Source: an uncultured Eisenbergiella sp.
Lineage (GTDB): Bacteria > Bacillota > Clostridia > Lachnospirales > Lachnospiraceae
DNA: 6,078 nucleotides
Reading direction: 5' to 3'
NCBI GenBank assembly: GCA_948960675.1
Contig: CARDPF010000195.1
Span: forward strand, 1-6,078
Part shown: piece after piece, positions 1 to 5,916 of the stretch
Layout: each line of letters begins with the position of its first letter
How positions within the stretch are numbered: the first letter of the stretch is position 1
Notes under the pieces: generated by a model
Seen by the model: the letters and a program-made list of their open reading frames with translations, nothing else
What the model was told of the DNA's origin: nothing
The model's database searches: none
Position numbers and translations under genes: made by a program

Positions 1-296
1 TGCAGCGCCATAAACTCATGGGTATCCGTTCCCAGCTGCAAAAGCTGCTCTTTCGGCGTCAGGCCGGCAATGTCCCTTCCGGCATATTTGGCATGCACCA
101 TGTCCACCAGGGAACCGATGCGCACCATAAAAAATTCATCCAAATTCGAGGCCGTAATGCTTAAAAATTTCAACCTTTCAAACAAGGGCAGGTGCGCGTC
201 CCGCGCCTCGCTCAGCACCCTTTTATTAAACAGCAGCCAGCTTTTTTCCCGGTTCGTATAAAGCTTGGCATTTTGGAAATCCTTTTTTTCCGCCAT
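1..296 (-). CDS. ppk: Polyphosphate kinase PPK1, N-terminal part (cut by window edge)
   Basis: The first 98 codons of a polyphosphate kinase, an enzyme of about 700 residues that reversibly transfers the ATP gamma-phosphate onto a growing inorganic polyphosphate chain. The reverse complement from 296 reads MAEKKDFQNAKLYTNREKSW, followed by LLFNKRVLSEA and FLSITASNLDEFFMVRIGSL. The NRE-SW-x-FN motif and the S-N-LDEFFMVR motif are the hallmark of the PPK1 N-terminal domain. The catalytic histidines lie in the C-terminal domains outside the window, so activity cannot be judged. The start at 296 is supported by AGAGGA a few bases upstream and by the family's usual short lead before the NRE motif. 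It begins 39 bp after the ppx stop on the same strand, so the two are almost certainly co-transcribed. Only the missing 3' end leaves doubt. Confidence 0.96.
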   Translation of the reverse strand, partial: MAEKKDFQNAKLYTNREKSWLLFNKRVLSEARDAHLPLFERLKFLSITASNLDEFFMVRIGSLVDMVHAKYAGRDIAGLTPKEQLLQLGTDTHEFMAL

Positions 297-335
297 ATTT
301 CCTCTCATTCTGCCGCGCAGGCGGCGCCTTTGAAC

Positions 336-1874
336 TTATATCCCCTTTTTCTGCCGGATTACCGGACGGATACTGTATACTTCCTTGAAAAAATCTGCCC
401 GCTTGTCAAACAGCCCCTTCTCCAGCGTGATATCCTCCGGCGTATTGACGGTAAGCACCAATTCGCCGTCCTTCTGCGCCACCCGGATGTCCCGGCACTT
501 TTGTTTATGGCTGCGGTCCAACGCATTGGAGATGCGCAGAATGGCCGTCAGCTTTGCAATGGTAAGGTATTCGTCCGTATCAATGGAACCTCCCTCGCTG
601 CTCTCAATGGCATAATCAAACTCCAAATGGTTATATTTGACCACATTCGCCACAATCTCCCGCTCCCTATGGGACAGGCCGATAATTTCCGTGGACATGA
701 TTATCGCATAGGAACACTCCCCGAGGTTTAACATGCTGATATATTTGCCGCAGTCATGCAAAAGCGCCGCAATCCGCAAAAGCAGCCGTTCCCGCCTGCC
801 AAGCCCGTGTATCTTTTTCATACTGTCAAAAATGGTCAGCGCAATCTGCTCCAGGGTCTCCCCCCGGCGTTTGCTTCCCATGTACCGCTTGCTGATTCCC
901 TGTGCGCAGGTGACGATATCCTGTTCAAAATCATGTACCTGCGTCAGCATCCGGTGCTTTTGGGCATATTCATAAGCCATACCGTCGCACAGCGTCACCC
1001 CCGGCGCCCAGATCAGCTTCGCTTCCACAAGCAGCGTAACCTGCCTGACAATCGCCGATGAAATCCGCAAAAGCTGCACTTTTTCCTCCGGCAGTTCAAA
1101 ACGCTGGGCAATCTCCTCATCCGTATGGTCATACAGATAATCCAGATAGGTCACAAAAGAAGCCCTGTCCACATAGCCGGCATCCTGTCCCTGCGCCAGT
1201 TTTTTCTGGATGATATCCGAAATGTAGTCGTCCACCACAATGACGTTTTCTATGTTCCGGTCTTTTAAGTACATCTTTTTAAATACGGAAAGCTGCGCGG
1301 ACAGGATTTCCTCCAACAACTCCCCATACCGGGAAGGCCGCACATTCAGGTGGTGGAGCTTCTCCTGCAGGCGCAAAACGCCCAGCCGCAGATTCTGCGT
1401 GGAGGAAAGCTTATCCTTATCAAACAGGGAAATCTGGATACTGCCGCCGCCGATATCCAAAACCACCGTCCCCTTTTCGATAATCTTTTCAAAACGCTCC
1501 CCCCGCAGGGCAATGGATTTGTAGTCCAGGAAACGCTGCTCGGAATTACTCAGCACTTCGATCTTCACGCCGGTGCGCTGGGTAATCTGGTCCAGTACCA
1601 TCGCGGTATTCTTAATCTCACGGATGGCGCTGGTACCGTATGCCTTATACTCGTCCACCTTATAGCTGGACATAATGGAGACAAATTCCCGCAAAACCAG
1701 ACAAAGCTCATCCAGCTTTTCATGACTCACCTTCCCGGTCGCATACGTATCGCTTCCCAGGTCCAGACGGTTCCTGATACAATCCACCTCCTGAATCCCC
1801 TTGGCCTTCGACACGGTAAAAATTTTCATGGCCTGCTCATAAGAGCCTAAGTCAATGGCTGCAAATGTTTTCAT
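336..1874 (-). CDS. ppx: Exopolyphosphatase / pppGpp phosphohydrolase (Ppx/GppA) with HD domain
   Basis: A 512-residue Ppx/GppA-family phosphatase, which releases terminal phosphate from polyphosphate and in some members from pppGpp. The N-terminal actin-like (ASKHA) fold covers about residues 1-300. Visible motifs are phosphate loop 1 (AAIDLGS, 5-11), GTSAIREIKN (80-89), the likely catalytic-glutamate region SEQRFLDY (E112), and phosphate loop 2 VVLDIGGGS (137-145). About residues 310-500 form a helical HD-type domain with an intact LLHDCGKY (371-378, H373 and D374) and a following SHRERE segment. Loop 1 reads DLGSYE where many members have DLGSNS; I believe this is normal in this clade but could not check. 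Stop at 336-338, and ppk follows 39 bp later. The ATG at 1874 follows a G-rich leader (G7-A-GGG-C) that acts as an unusual ribosome site. Whether polyphosphate or pppGpp is the main substrate cannot be told from sequence. Confidence 0.93.
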   Translation of the reverse strand: MKTFAAIDLGSYEQAMKIFTVSKAKGIQEVDCIRNRLDLGSDTYATGKVSHEKLDELCLVLREFVSIMSSYKVDEYKAYGTSAIREIKNTAMVLDQITQRTGVKIEVLSNSEQRFLDYKSIALRGERFEKIIEKGTVVLDIGGGSIQISLFDKDKLSSTQNLRLGVLRLQEKLHHLNVRPSRYGELLEEILSAQLSVFKKMYLKDRNIENVIVVDDYISDIIQKKLAQGQDAGYVDRASFVTYLDYLYDHTDEEIAQRFELPEEKVQLLRISSAIVRQVTLLVEAKLIWAPGVTLCDGMAYEYAQKHRMLTQVHDFEQDIVTCAQGISKRYMGSKRRGETLEQIALTIFDSMKKIHGLGRRERLLLRIAALLHDCGKYISMLNLGECSYAIIMSTEIIGLSHREREIVANVVKYNHLEFDYAIESSEGGSIDTDEYLTIAKLTAILRISNALDRSHKQKCRDIRVAQKDGELVLTVNTPEDITLEKGLFDKRADFFKEVYSIRPVIRQKKGI

Positions 1875-1890
1875 GCCCTCCCCCCCTTTT
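1875..1890 (-). promoter_or_regulatory. G-tract ribosome binding site of ppx
   Basis: On the minus strand the bases before the ppx ATG read AAAA, seven G, A, GGG, C. The seven-G run (plus 1880-1886) ends 5 nt before the start codon and is the only purine-rich stretch available as a Shine-Dalgarno. It is not a textbook AGGAGG. A homopolymer of this length next to a start codon can change length by slippage, which would alter spacing, but no variant can be seen in a single sequence. Confidence 0.5.
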
Positions 1891-1901
1891 GTCTTATTAC
1901 C

Positions 1902-1919
1902 GTCCGGAAAAGCCCGGAC
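1902..1919 (-). other. Small stem-loop in the ppx leader
   Basis: GTCCGG at 1902-1907 is the exact reverse complement of CCGGAC at 1914-1919, with a 6-nt loop. It lies 28 bases upstream of the ppx start codon. It is short and not followed by a T-run in either direction, so it is not a standard terminator. Its closeness to the ribosome site makes an effect on ppx translation possible, but this is inference. Confidence 0.35.
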
Positions 1920-1925
1920 AATTAT

Positions 1926-2048
1926 TTGTTACTATTCACGGGCGTGAGAATATGATGCAAGGGTGAGGGGCGGTTTTTGCGTAGCAAAATTCGAAATACC
2001 GCCCCGAATCGTTACTATGAGCGGCCCCCAGGCCGTGAATAGTAACAA
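1926..2048. repeat. Intergenic element with 16-bp perfect inverted repeats and inner hairpins
   Basis: Arms TTGTTACTATTCACGG (1926-1941) and CCGTGAATAGTAACAA (2033-2048) are exact reverse complements. Inside are two further structures. GGGGCGGT (1967-1974) pairs with ACCGCCCC (1998-2005) and encloses TTTTGC-GTA-GCAAAA (1975-1989). GTTACTAT (2011-2018) pairs with ATAGTAAC (2039-2046), enclosing a GGCC/GGCC stem (2023-2026 with 2031-2034). The right arm can therefore pair either with the distant left arm or with the local copy, not both. The element fills the gap between the ATPase stop (2049) and the ppx leader. No T-run follows in the minus direction, so it is not an ordinary Rho-independent terminator. 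It could be an RNA processing or attenuation site, or a dispersed palindromic repeat. Confidence 0.75.
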
Positions 2049-3341
2049 TTATTTTTTCGTGCCAAGCAGATAATCCACAAACTGCTGTGCCGTGCGCCCC
2101 GACAGTCCTCCGTGGGATAATTCCCAGCGGTTTGCCTGCAAAAAAAGTTCTTCCTGCGGCATGTCGATACCCACACGTTCTGCCAATACCCGCAAAATCT
2201 CCTGAAACTGCTTCTTGTCCGGGGAACCAAAATAAATAGTCACGCCAAACCGGTAGACCAGCGACAGCTTTTCCTGCACCGTATCGTTTACATGCAGTTC
2301 CTCGTCCCGCTCCTGTTTGTCCTTAAAGCTTTCCCGGATCAGATGCCTTCTGTTCGAAGTCGCATAAATCAGCACATTCTGCGGTTTCTTTTCCAGTCCG
2401 CCCTCAATCACTGCTTTCAGGTATTTATATTCAATCTCAAACTCTTCAAAGCTCAAATCATCCATGTAAATAATGAAACGGTAGTTGCGGTTTTTAATTT
2501 GCGCAATCACCTCATGCAAATCCTGAAACTGGTGCTTGTACACTTCAATGATACGCAGCCCTTTATCGTAATATTCATTGGCTATCGCCTTGATGCAGGA
2601 GGATTTGCCCGTGCCCGCATCACCGAAAAGCAGACAGTTGTTCGCCCGTCTCCCCTCCACAAAGGCATCCGTGTTTTCGGTCAGCTTCTGCTTTTGCAGT
2701 TCGTACCCTACCAAATCGTTAAGCTTTACATGGGCGATGTTTAAAACCGGCTCAATCCGCACCTGTTCCCCGCTTCGAACCACCCGAAAGGCTTTGTGCA
2801 GACCAAACTTACCCACACCGTATTCCCTGTAAAAAAGGGTCAGGCGGCCCTTCATCTCTTCCGGCGTCTTATCTTGACAAAACTGCTGCGCAAGCGTACA
2901 AATCCGCTCCTTGATCCGGGAGTTATATACCTTGCTCTCCTGCAGGTTCGTCTCATACCGCAGCACCAGGCCAAAATCCGCCACCCCCAGCCTCCGGGCG
3001 GCATCCCCAAAATCATAATCGTATAGCTCCCGGAAAATCGCGATATCGTGCAAAACTGCACGGTTTATACTTCCTCCCACTTCCCCCCTGATTTCACAGG
3101 CACGGCTGTAGCTGTTTTCATTGTTCACCAGAAGGTTCGTCAGGTAGCAGTGCCACAGATTGCCGTAAAAGCCATAAGTCCCGGCCATCTCCAAAAGCCG
3201 GTACATACAGTCGTACAAACGCCCTGCCAGTTCCTCCCTGCTCTTTGAGGCATCATAAAAGTGCTCCGACAGCCATACCATGTCCGAAAGCAGGCCCCCA
3301 TCCTCAAAATTTCTATATACGATCAATGCATCCGTTTTCAT
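2049..3341 (-). CDS. AAA+ ATP-binding protein, DUF815-like
   Basis: A 430-residue protein with an N-terminal helical region (about 1-200) and a C-terminal AAA+ ATPase module. Walker A is GDAGTGKS (240-247), Walker B is FIIYMDD (289-295), a sensor-1-like segment is YATSN (326-330), YRFG (363-366) is in the place of a possible arginine finger, and a sensor-2-like SGRTAQQ is at 414-420. This layout matches the DUF815 family of uncharacterised ATPases, whose substrate is unknown. I chose the ATG at 3341 (MKTDALIVYRNFED) because family members start just before a similar L-x-YRNF segment. An in-frame ATG at 3392 would add 17 residues (MCLRPNSQAEQEWGIRR) that look like translated leader and overlap a stem-loop. 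GGGGG lies 9 nt before the chosen start. Stop at 2049-2051. It is 174 bp from ppx, so a shared transcript is possible but not shown. Confidence 0.88.
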   Translation of the reverse strand: MKTDALIVYRNFEDGGLLSDMVWLSEHFYDASKSREELAGRLYDCMYRLLEMAGTYGFYGNLWHCYLTNLLVNNENSYSRACEIRGEVGGSINRAVLHDIAIFRELYDYDFGDAARRLGVADFGLVLRYETNLQESKVYNSRIKERICTLAQQFCQDKTPEEMKGRLTLFYREYGVGKFGLHKAFRVVRSGEQVRIEPVLNIAHVKLNDLVGYELQKQKLTENTDAFVEGRRANNCLLFGDAGTGKSSCIKAIANEYYDKGLRIIEVYKHQFQDLHEVIAQIKNRNYRFIIYMDDLSFEEFEIEYKYLKAVIEGGLEKKPQNVLIYATSNRRHLIRESFKDKQERDEELHVNDTVQEKLSLVYRFGVTIYFGSPDKKQFQEILRVLAERVGIDMPQEELFLQANRWELSHGGLSGRTAQQFVDYLLGTKK

Positions 3342-3370
3342 CCTTCTAATCCCCCATTCCTGCTCAGCCT

Positions 3371-3532
3371 GCGAATTTGGGCGCAAGCACAAATTTGCGT
3401 GTGAAAAATCTTTACGTATATGGATTTTTCACACTACCCTTCTTTATCGCACTTTTCGCGCGATAACGTCAGTACCTTCACAATTTGCTCCGCAAATCGT
3501 AAAGTAGCGCAATATTTCGCGCGAAATATTGC
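3371..3532. repeat. Cluster of five consecutive stem-loops between pheA and the ATPase gene
   Basis: Five palindromes lie nearly end to end. (1) GCGAATTTG 3371-3379 with CAAATTTGC 3390-3398, one G:T pair. (2) GTGTGAAAAATC 3399-3410 with GATTTTTCACAC 3423-3434, perfect 12 bp, 12-nt loop. (3) TTATCGC 3444-3450 with GCGATAA 3460-3466. (4) ATTTGC 3483-3488 with GCAAAT 3492-3497, extendable outwards to 3473-3506 with one bulge and two pairs that are G:U only in minus-strand RNA. (5) A perfect 24-bp palindrome with half-site GCAATATTTCGC (3509-3520, mate 3521-3532), immediately after the pheA stop. None is followed by a clear T-run. Stems 3 and 5 share TTCGCGCGA. The loop of stem 2 (CTTTACG, 3410-3416) is also complementary to CGTAAAG at 3498-3504. 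Confidence 0.8.
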
Positions 3533-4657
3533 TTAGTAGTTGCCGAGTATCTTTAGGTGGAGGGCTTCTTCGCGGAGGCCGCGGAGGGCGTTTTTTACGG
3601 CGCCGTCGGCAAGGTTTCCTTCAAAATCCACGAAAAAGCGGTATTCCCAGGCGCGGCCCTCTATCGGGCGGCTCTCTATTTTTGTCATGTTTAAACGGTT
3701 ATAGATAAAATGGGACAGCATATGGTAGAGGGAACCGCTCTCATGCGCCACTTCAAAACACAGACTGATCTTTTTGGCGTCCTTTTTAAAGATTTTCTGG
3801 TTCGTAACAATGATAAACCGTGTAGAATTGGATGATACGTTATTTATCGGCTTTTCCAGCACCTCCAGCCCATACACCGTTCCCGCATACTCGCCGGCAA
3901 TTGCGGCCTGATCCCGTCTGGCTTCTTCGGACACCTTACGGGCCGCAAACGCATTGTTCGGCATGGATATCTGCTGCCAGTTATGGCTTTCCAAATACCG
4001 GGAACTCTGCATCAAGGACTGGGGATGGGAATAAACCGTCCGGATATCAGAAAGCTTCGTCCCCGGCACACCCAGCAGGCAGTGCTCGACCGGTATGATC
4101 TGCTCCCCCACAATATAATTTTCATATTCCACCAAAAGATCATAAATCTCATTGACAATCCCTGCCGTGGAATTTTCAATGGGCAGCACGGCAAAATCCG
4201 CGCTCCCCTCCTCAATGGCACGCATGGCATCCCGAAACGAATCCACGTGCATACTGTCAACCTGATCGCCAAAATAGCGCACCATCGCGGCCTGGGAATA
4301 CGCGCCCTGCGCTCCCTGAAACACCACACGGGCCTTTTCCTCCCCCAGCGAATCCACCGCCATAAAGGGAAGCCGCCCCGTCCGGTCCTGCCGGGCAAGC
4401 AGCTGATACTGCAGCTTACGGCTCATGGACATAATCTGTTCAAACAATTCCGTAATACCACGGCTGTTAAATTCATTATGCGCCATCTGCCGCAGCTTTG
4501 CAAGCTTCTCCTCCTCCCTGGCCTTATCAAATACATTTTTCCCGTTTTCGATCTTGTATTGCGCCACCTGACCGCACAATTCCATCCTCTCTTCGTACAA
4601 TTTCACAATCTGGCTGTCAATTCCGTCAATCTGCTCCCGCAGCCCTGTCAAATCCAT
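3533..4657 (-). CDS. pheA: Bifunctional chorismate mutase / prephenate dehydratase (P-protein)
   Basis: A 374-residue cytosolic enzyme that converts chorismate to prephenate and then to phenylpyruvate, the committed route to phenylalanine. Residues 1-90 are an AroQ-type chorismate mutase. By alignment from memory with the E. coli P-protein, the active-site residues are all present: R7, R24, K35, D44, R47, E48, S79 and Q83. Residues 110-285 are the prephenate dehydratase domain (FQGAQGAYSQAA at 113-124, LPIENSTAG at 158-166, catalytic TRF at 279-281). Residues 297-374 are an ACT regulatory domain with the Phe-binding ESRP motif at 328-331; the position of the classic GALV motif reads SGSLYHM. 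Feedback inhibition by phenylalanine is therefore expected. The start at 4657 has GGGAGG (plus 4667-4672) 9 nt upstream. Stop at 3533-3535 abuts a perfect palindrome. It is divergent from the membrane-protein gene at 4745, with an 87-bp gap. Confidence 0.97.
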   Translation of the reverse strand: MDLTGLREQIDGIDSQIVKLYEERMELCGQVAQYKIENGKNVFDKAREEEKLAKLRQMAHNEFNSRGITELFEQIMSMSRKLQYQLLARQDRTGRLPFMAVDSLGEEKARVVFQGAQGAYSQAAMVRYFGDQVDSMHVDSFRDAMRAIEEGSADFAVLPIENSTAGIVNEIYDLLVEYENYIVGEQIIPVEHCLLGVPGTKLSDIRTVYSHPQSLMQSSRYLESHNWQQISMPNNAFAARKVSEEARRDQAAIAGEYAGTVYGLEVLEKPINNVSSNSTRFIIVTNQKIFKKDAKKISLCFEVAHESGSLYHMLSHFIYNRLNMTKIESRPIEGRAWEYRFFVDFEGNLADGAVKNALRGLREEALHLKILGNY

Positions 4658-4666
4658 GCGGTTCTT

Positions 4667-4672
4667 CCTCCC
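4667..4672 (-). promoter_or_regulatory. Ribosome binding site of pheA
   Basis: Minus-strand GGGAGG stands 9 nt before the ATG at 4657 and fixes that start. No other purine-rich stretch or in-frame start competes. In the 87-bp divergent gap I saw AT-rich stretches (TATAAAAAT on the plus strand at 4711-4719) but no convincingly spaced promoter pair in either direction. Confidence 0.8.
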
Positions 4673-4744
4673 TCATTTTAGGCGCACACCGTTTTTGGCA
4701 CGCAGCCACGTATAAAAATTTCCTTTTTAGTTCATACTGGCAAT

Positions 4745-5146
4745 ATGAAAAAACTTTGGAATGATTTTATCAAATGTGGCGTCATCGGATGGTGTATGGA
4801 AATACTGGTGACATCCTTTGACGCATTTAGGCGCAGGGATCCTTCCCCCACCGGTCATACCTCCATTTTTATGTTTCCCATTTACGGTGCTGCATGCCTG
4901 CTGCGCCCGTTGTGCATCCTGCTCCAGGGTTTCCACTGGATTGTGCGCGGACTGTTCTATATGTCCTGCATTTTTTCCATGGAATACCTGAGCGGACGCT
5001 TTTTGCAAAAGAAGGGCAAATGTCCCTGGAATTACCGCTGCTCCGGCTGGAACATCCGCTCGGTCATCCGGCTGGACTACGCGCCTGCCTGGTTTTTGCT
5101 CGGACTCGTATTTGAAAAAGTGGTGATGGGTAAAAGGAAGGACTGA
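4745..5146 (+). CDS. CmpB-like putative ABC-transporter permease (PF06541 type), small membrane protein
   Basis: A 133-residue integral membrane protein, the only plus-strand gene. Four hydrophobic segments are visible: about 8-25, 39-61, 63-80 and 111-129. Motifs match my recollection of the CmpB / putative type IV ABC-transporter permease family (Pfam PF06541, formerly DUF1113): GW-x-x-E (15-19), MFPIYG (43-48), EYLSG (80-84), W-x-Y (95-97) and NIRSVIRLDYAPAWFLLG (103-120). The transport role is only a database label and no ATPase partner lies beside it. ATG at 4745 is the only usable start: the reading frame is closed by TAG at 4679-4681 and no ATG, GTG or TTG lies between. There is no good Shine-Dalgarno, only ACTGG, so translation may be weak. 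Its stop is 7 bp from the end of the convergent PH-domain gene. Confidence 0.85.
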   Translation: MKKLWNDFIKCGVIGWCMEILVTSFDAFRRRDPSPTGHTSIFMFPIYGAACLLRPLCILLQGFHWIVRGLFYMSCIFSMEYLSGRFLQKKGKCPWNYRCSGWNIRSVIRLDYAPAWFLLGLVFEKVVMGKRKD

Positions 5147-5153
5147 TCCTGCG

Positions 5154-5528
5154 TCAAAAGTCCTCCCCCCCATCATCCATATCCCCTGCGCCGATGTCCA
5201 GCATGTTCATGGTACGCCTCTTCTTCCTTGCCTCCTCGGATGCCTCCAAAATAAAATCTTTGATCGCCTTGGAGTTTCTGACATGTGTAATGTAAAGTTC
5301 CTTGTCCGTCGTATCGCCGGTGTAGCATTTAACGGTTCCAAGGCCGAAAATGCGTTCCCCAAACGAACGGATCAACTCCACATCCTGCACCTTGTACATA
5401 TAACAGTCATTCTCCCTGCGGCTGAAAAACCCTTCCTCCACCGTGATCAGATCCTCCTTGATGTTATACACGGTAAACGTAAATGGCAGGCCCAAAAATG
5501 CCCATCTTTTTCTTTCTGTAAATCCCAT
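5154..5528 (-). CDS. Small bacterial PH-domain (bPH / DUF304-like) protein
   Basis: A 124-residue protein whose core, about residues 14-95, reads like the bacterial pleckstrin-homology fold. It has FTFTVYNI (17-24), then an EDLITVEEGFF strand pair, MYKVQDVELIRSFGERIFGLGTV, and a helix KAIKDFILEASEEARKKR. The VYNI-x-x-D-x-I-x-x-x-EGFF and D-V-x-L-x-RSFG-x-R-x-FG-x-GT patterns are typical of the family. Many such proteins are membrane-associated, but this one has no clear transmembrane segment. The C-terminus is acidic and Gly-rich (DIGAGDMDDGGEDF) and is encoded partly by a seven-G run. The start at 5528 is supported by GAGGT six nt upstream. Molecular function is unknown. The leader is rich in palindromes. 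It converges on the membrane-protein gene with a 7-bp gap, so no room remains for a separate terminator hairpin. Confidence 0.85.
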   Translation of the reverse strand: MGFTERKRWAFLGLPFTFTVYNIKEDLITVEEGFFSRRENDCYMYKVQDVELIRSFGERIFGLGTVKCYTGDTTDKELYITHVRNSKAIKDFILEASEEARKKRRTMNMLDIGAGDMDDGGEDF

Positions 5529-5545
5529 CTTTTACCTCATTTCTA

Positions 5546-5615
5546 CGCTGCTTTGTTGCGTAAAAGCCATACATGGCTTACGAGTTTGTGACAAGCCATG
5601 TATGGCTTTGCAGCG
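5546..5615. repeat. Nested palindromes in the leader of the PH-domain gene
   Basis: AAAGCCATACATGGCTT (5563-5579) and AAGCCATGTATGGCTTT (5593-5609) are exact reverse complements, 17 bp each, with a 13-nt loop. Each arm is itself a palindrome (AAGCCAT, 2-nt spacer, ATGGCTT), so the pair reads as both inverted and near-direct repeats. Outside them CGCTGC (5546-5551) matches GCAGCG (5610-5615). The block begins 18 bp upstream of the PH-domain start codon, so it would lie in that gene's 5' leader. It could be an RNA stem-loop or a double operator for a dimeric regulator. No regulator is identified. Confidence 0.75.
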
Positions 5616-5641
5616 CGCAGACACAAATCCCGCGAGTGAAA

Positions 5642-5669
5642 ATTTTAATTTTGGTAACAGTTCAGACAA
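5642..5669 (-). promoter_or_regulatory. Possible weak promoter for the PH-domain gene
   Basis: Minus-strand TTGTCT (plus 5664-5669, 4 of 6 to consensus) and TAAAAT (plus 5642-5647, 5 of 6) are separated by 16 bp and point towards the start at 5528. The -35 element sits in the centre of the palindrome at 5654-5683, so a protein bound there would block it. AT-rich DNA produces such matches by chance, so this is tentative. Confidence 0.3.
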
Positions 5670-5683
5670 GTCTGACCTGTTAC
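5654..5683. repeat. 14-bp near-perfect palindrome upstream of the PH-domain gene
   Basis: GTAACAGTTCAGAC (5654-5667) and GTCTGACCTGTTAC (5670-5683) are reverse complements with one mismatch and a 2-nt centre. A dyad this tight suits an operator or a dispersed palindromic repeat better than an RNA hairpin, though a 4-nt-loop hairpin can form. It is not followed by a T-run in either direction. Confidence 0.7.
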
Positions 5684-5916
5684 GGCATCCGCCCTTTCCT
5701 ATTGACCCACAATGGAACGGATCGCTTATATCTTAAAAATTTTACCATATATTTGCCAAATAGAACAGTATAAAATGAACTTATTTCGTAATAATAGCGG
5801 TTACGATTCACGGGCAATGTCACTTAGTTAAGCCACGGACTTTGGAAAACGTGCCGACGGGCGGGGAAGGCGGATCCTTTTGCAGGCCGGACACCCCTGC
5901 AGGGCGGACGGTTTCT
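5684..5916. other. Non-coding stretch without recognised gene
   Basis: Part of the 550-bp gene-free end of the window. It holds an AT-rich segment (5725-5790) with loose promoter-like hexamers on both strands, and GTTACGATTCACGGGC at 5800-5815, which differs at one base from 1929-1942 plus flank. A GC-rich part contains TGCAGG (5881-5886) with mate CCTGCA (5896-5901). The short open frames across it have no ribosome site and no recognisable protein pattern. Confidence 0.6.

Noticed and set aside
3342..3392. Upstream ATG at 3392 as the true ATPase start
   Set aside because: The extra 17 residues look like leader and overlap a stem-loop, while the 3341 start matches the expected family N-terminus.
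3509..3532. Perfect palindrome after pheA as a Rho-independent terminator
   Set aside because: In the pheA direction it is followed by GCGCTACTTTACG, with no T-run.
4727..5176. 149-codon open frame on the minus strand opposite the membrane protein gene
   Set aside because: The plus-strand frame shows a clear membrane-protein pattern with family motifs. The minus frame is His/Gln/Ala-rich without any domain. A slip at the seven-G run near the end of the PH-domain gene would enter it, but this looks accidental.
5702..5732. Plus-strand TTGACC ... TATATC as a promoter
   Set aside because: Spacing is 19 bp and no plus-strand gene follows within the window.
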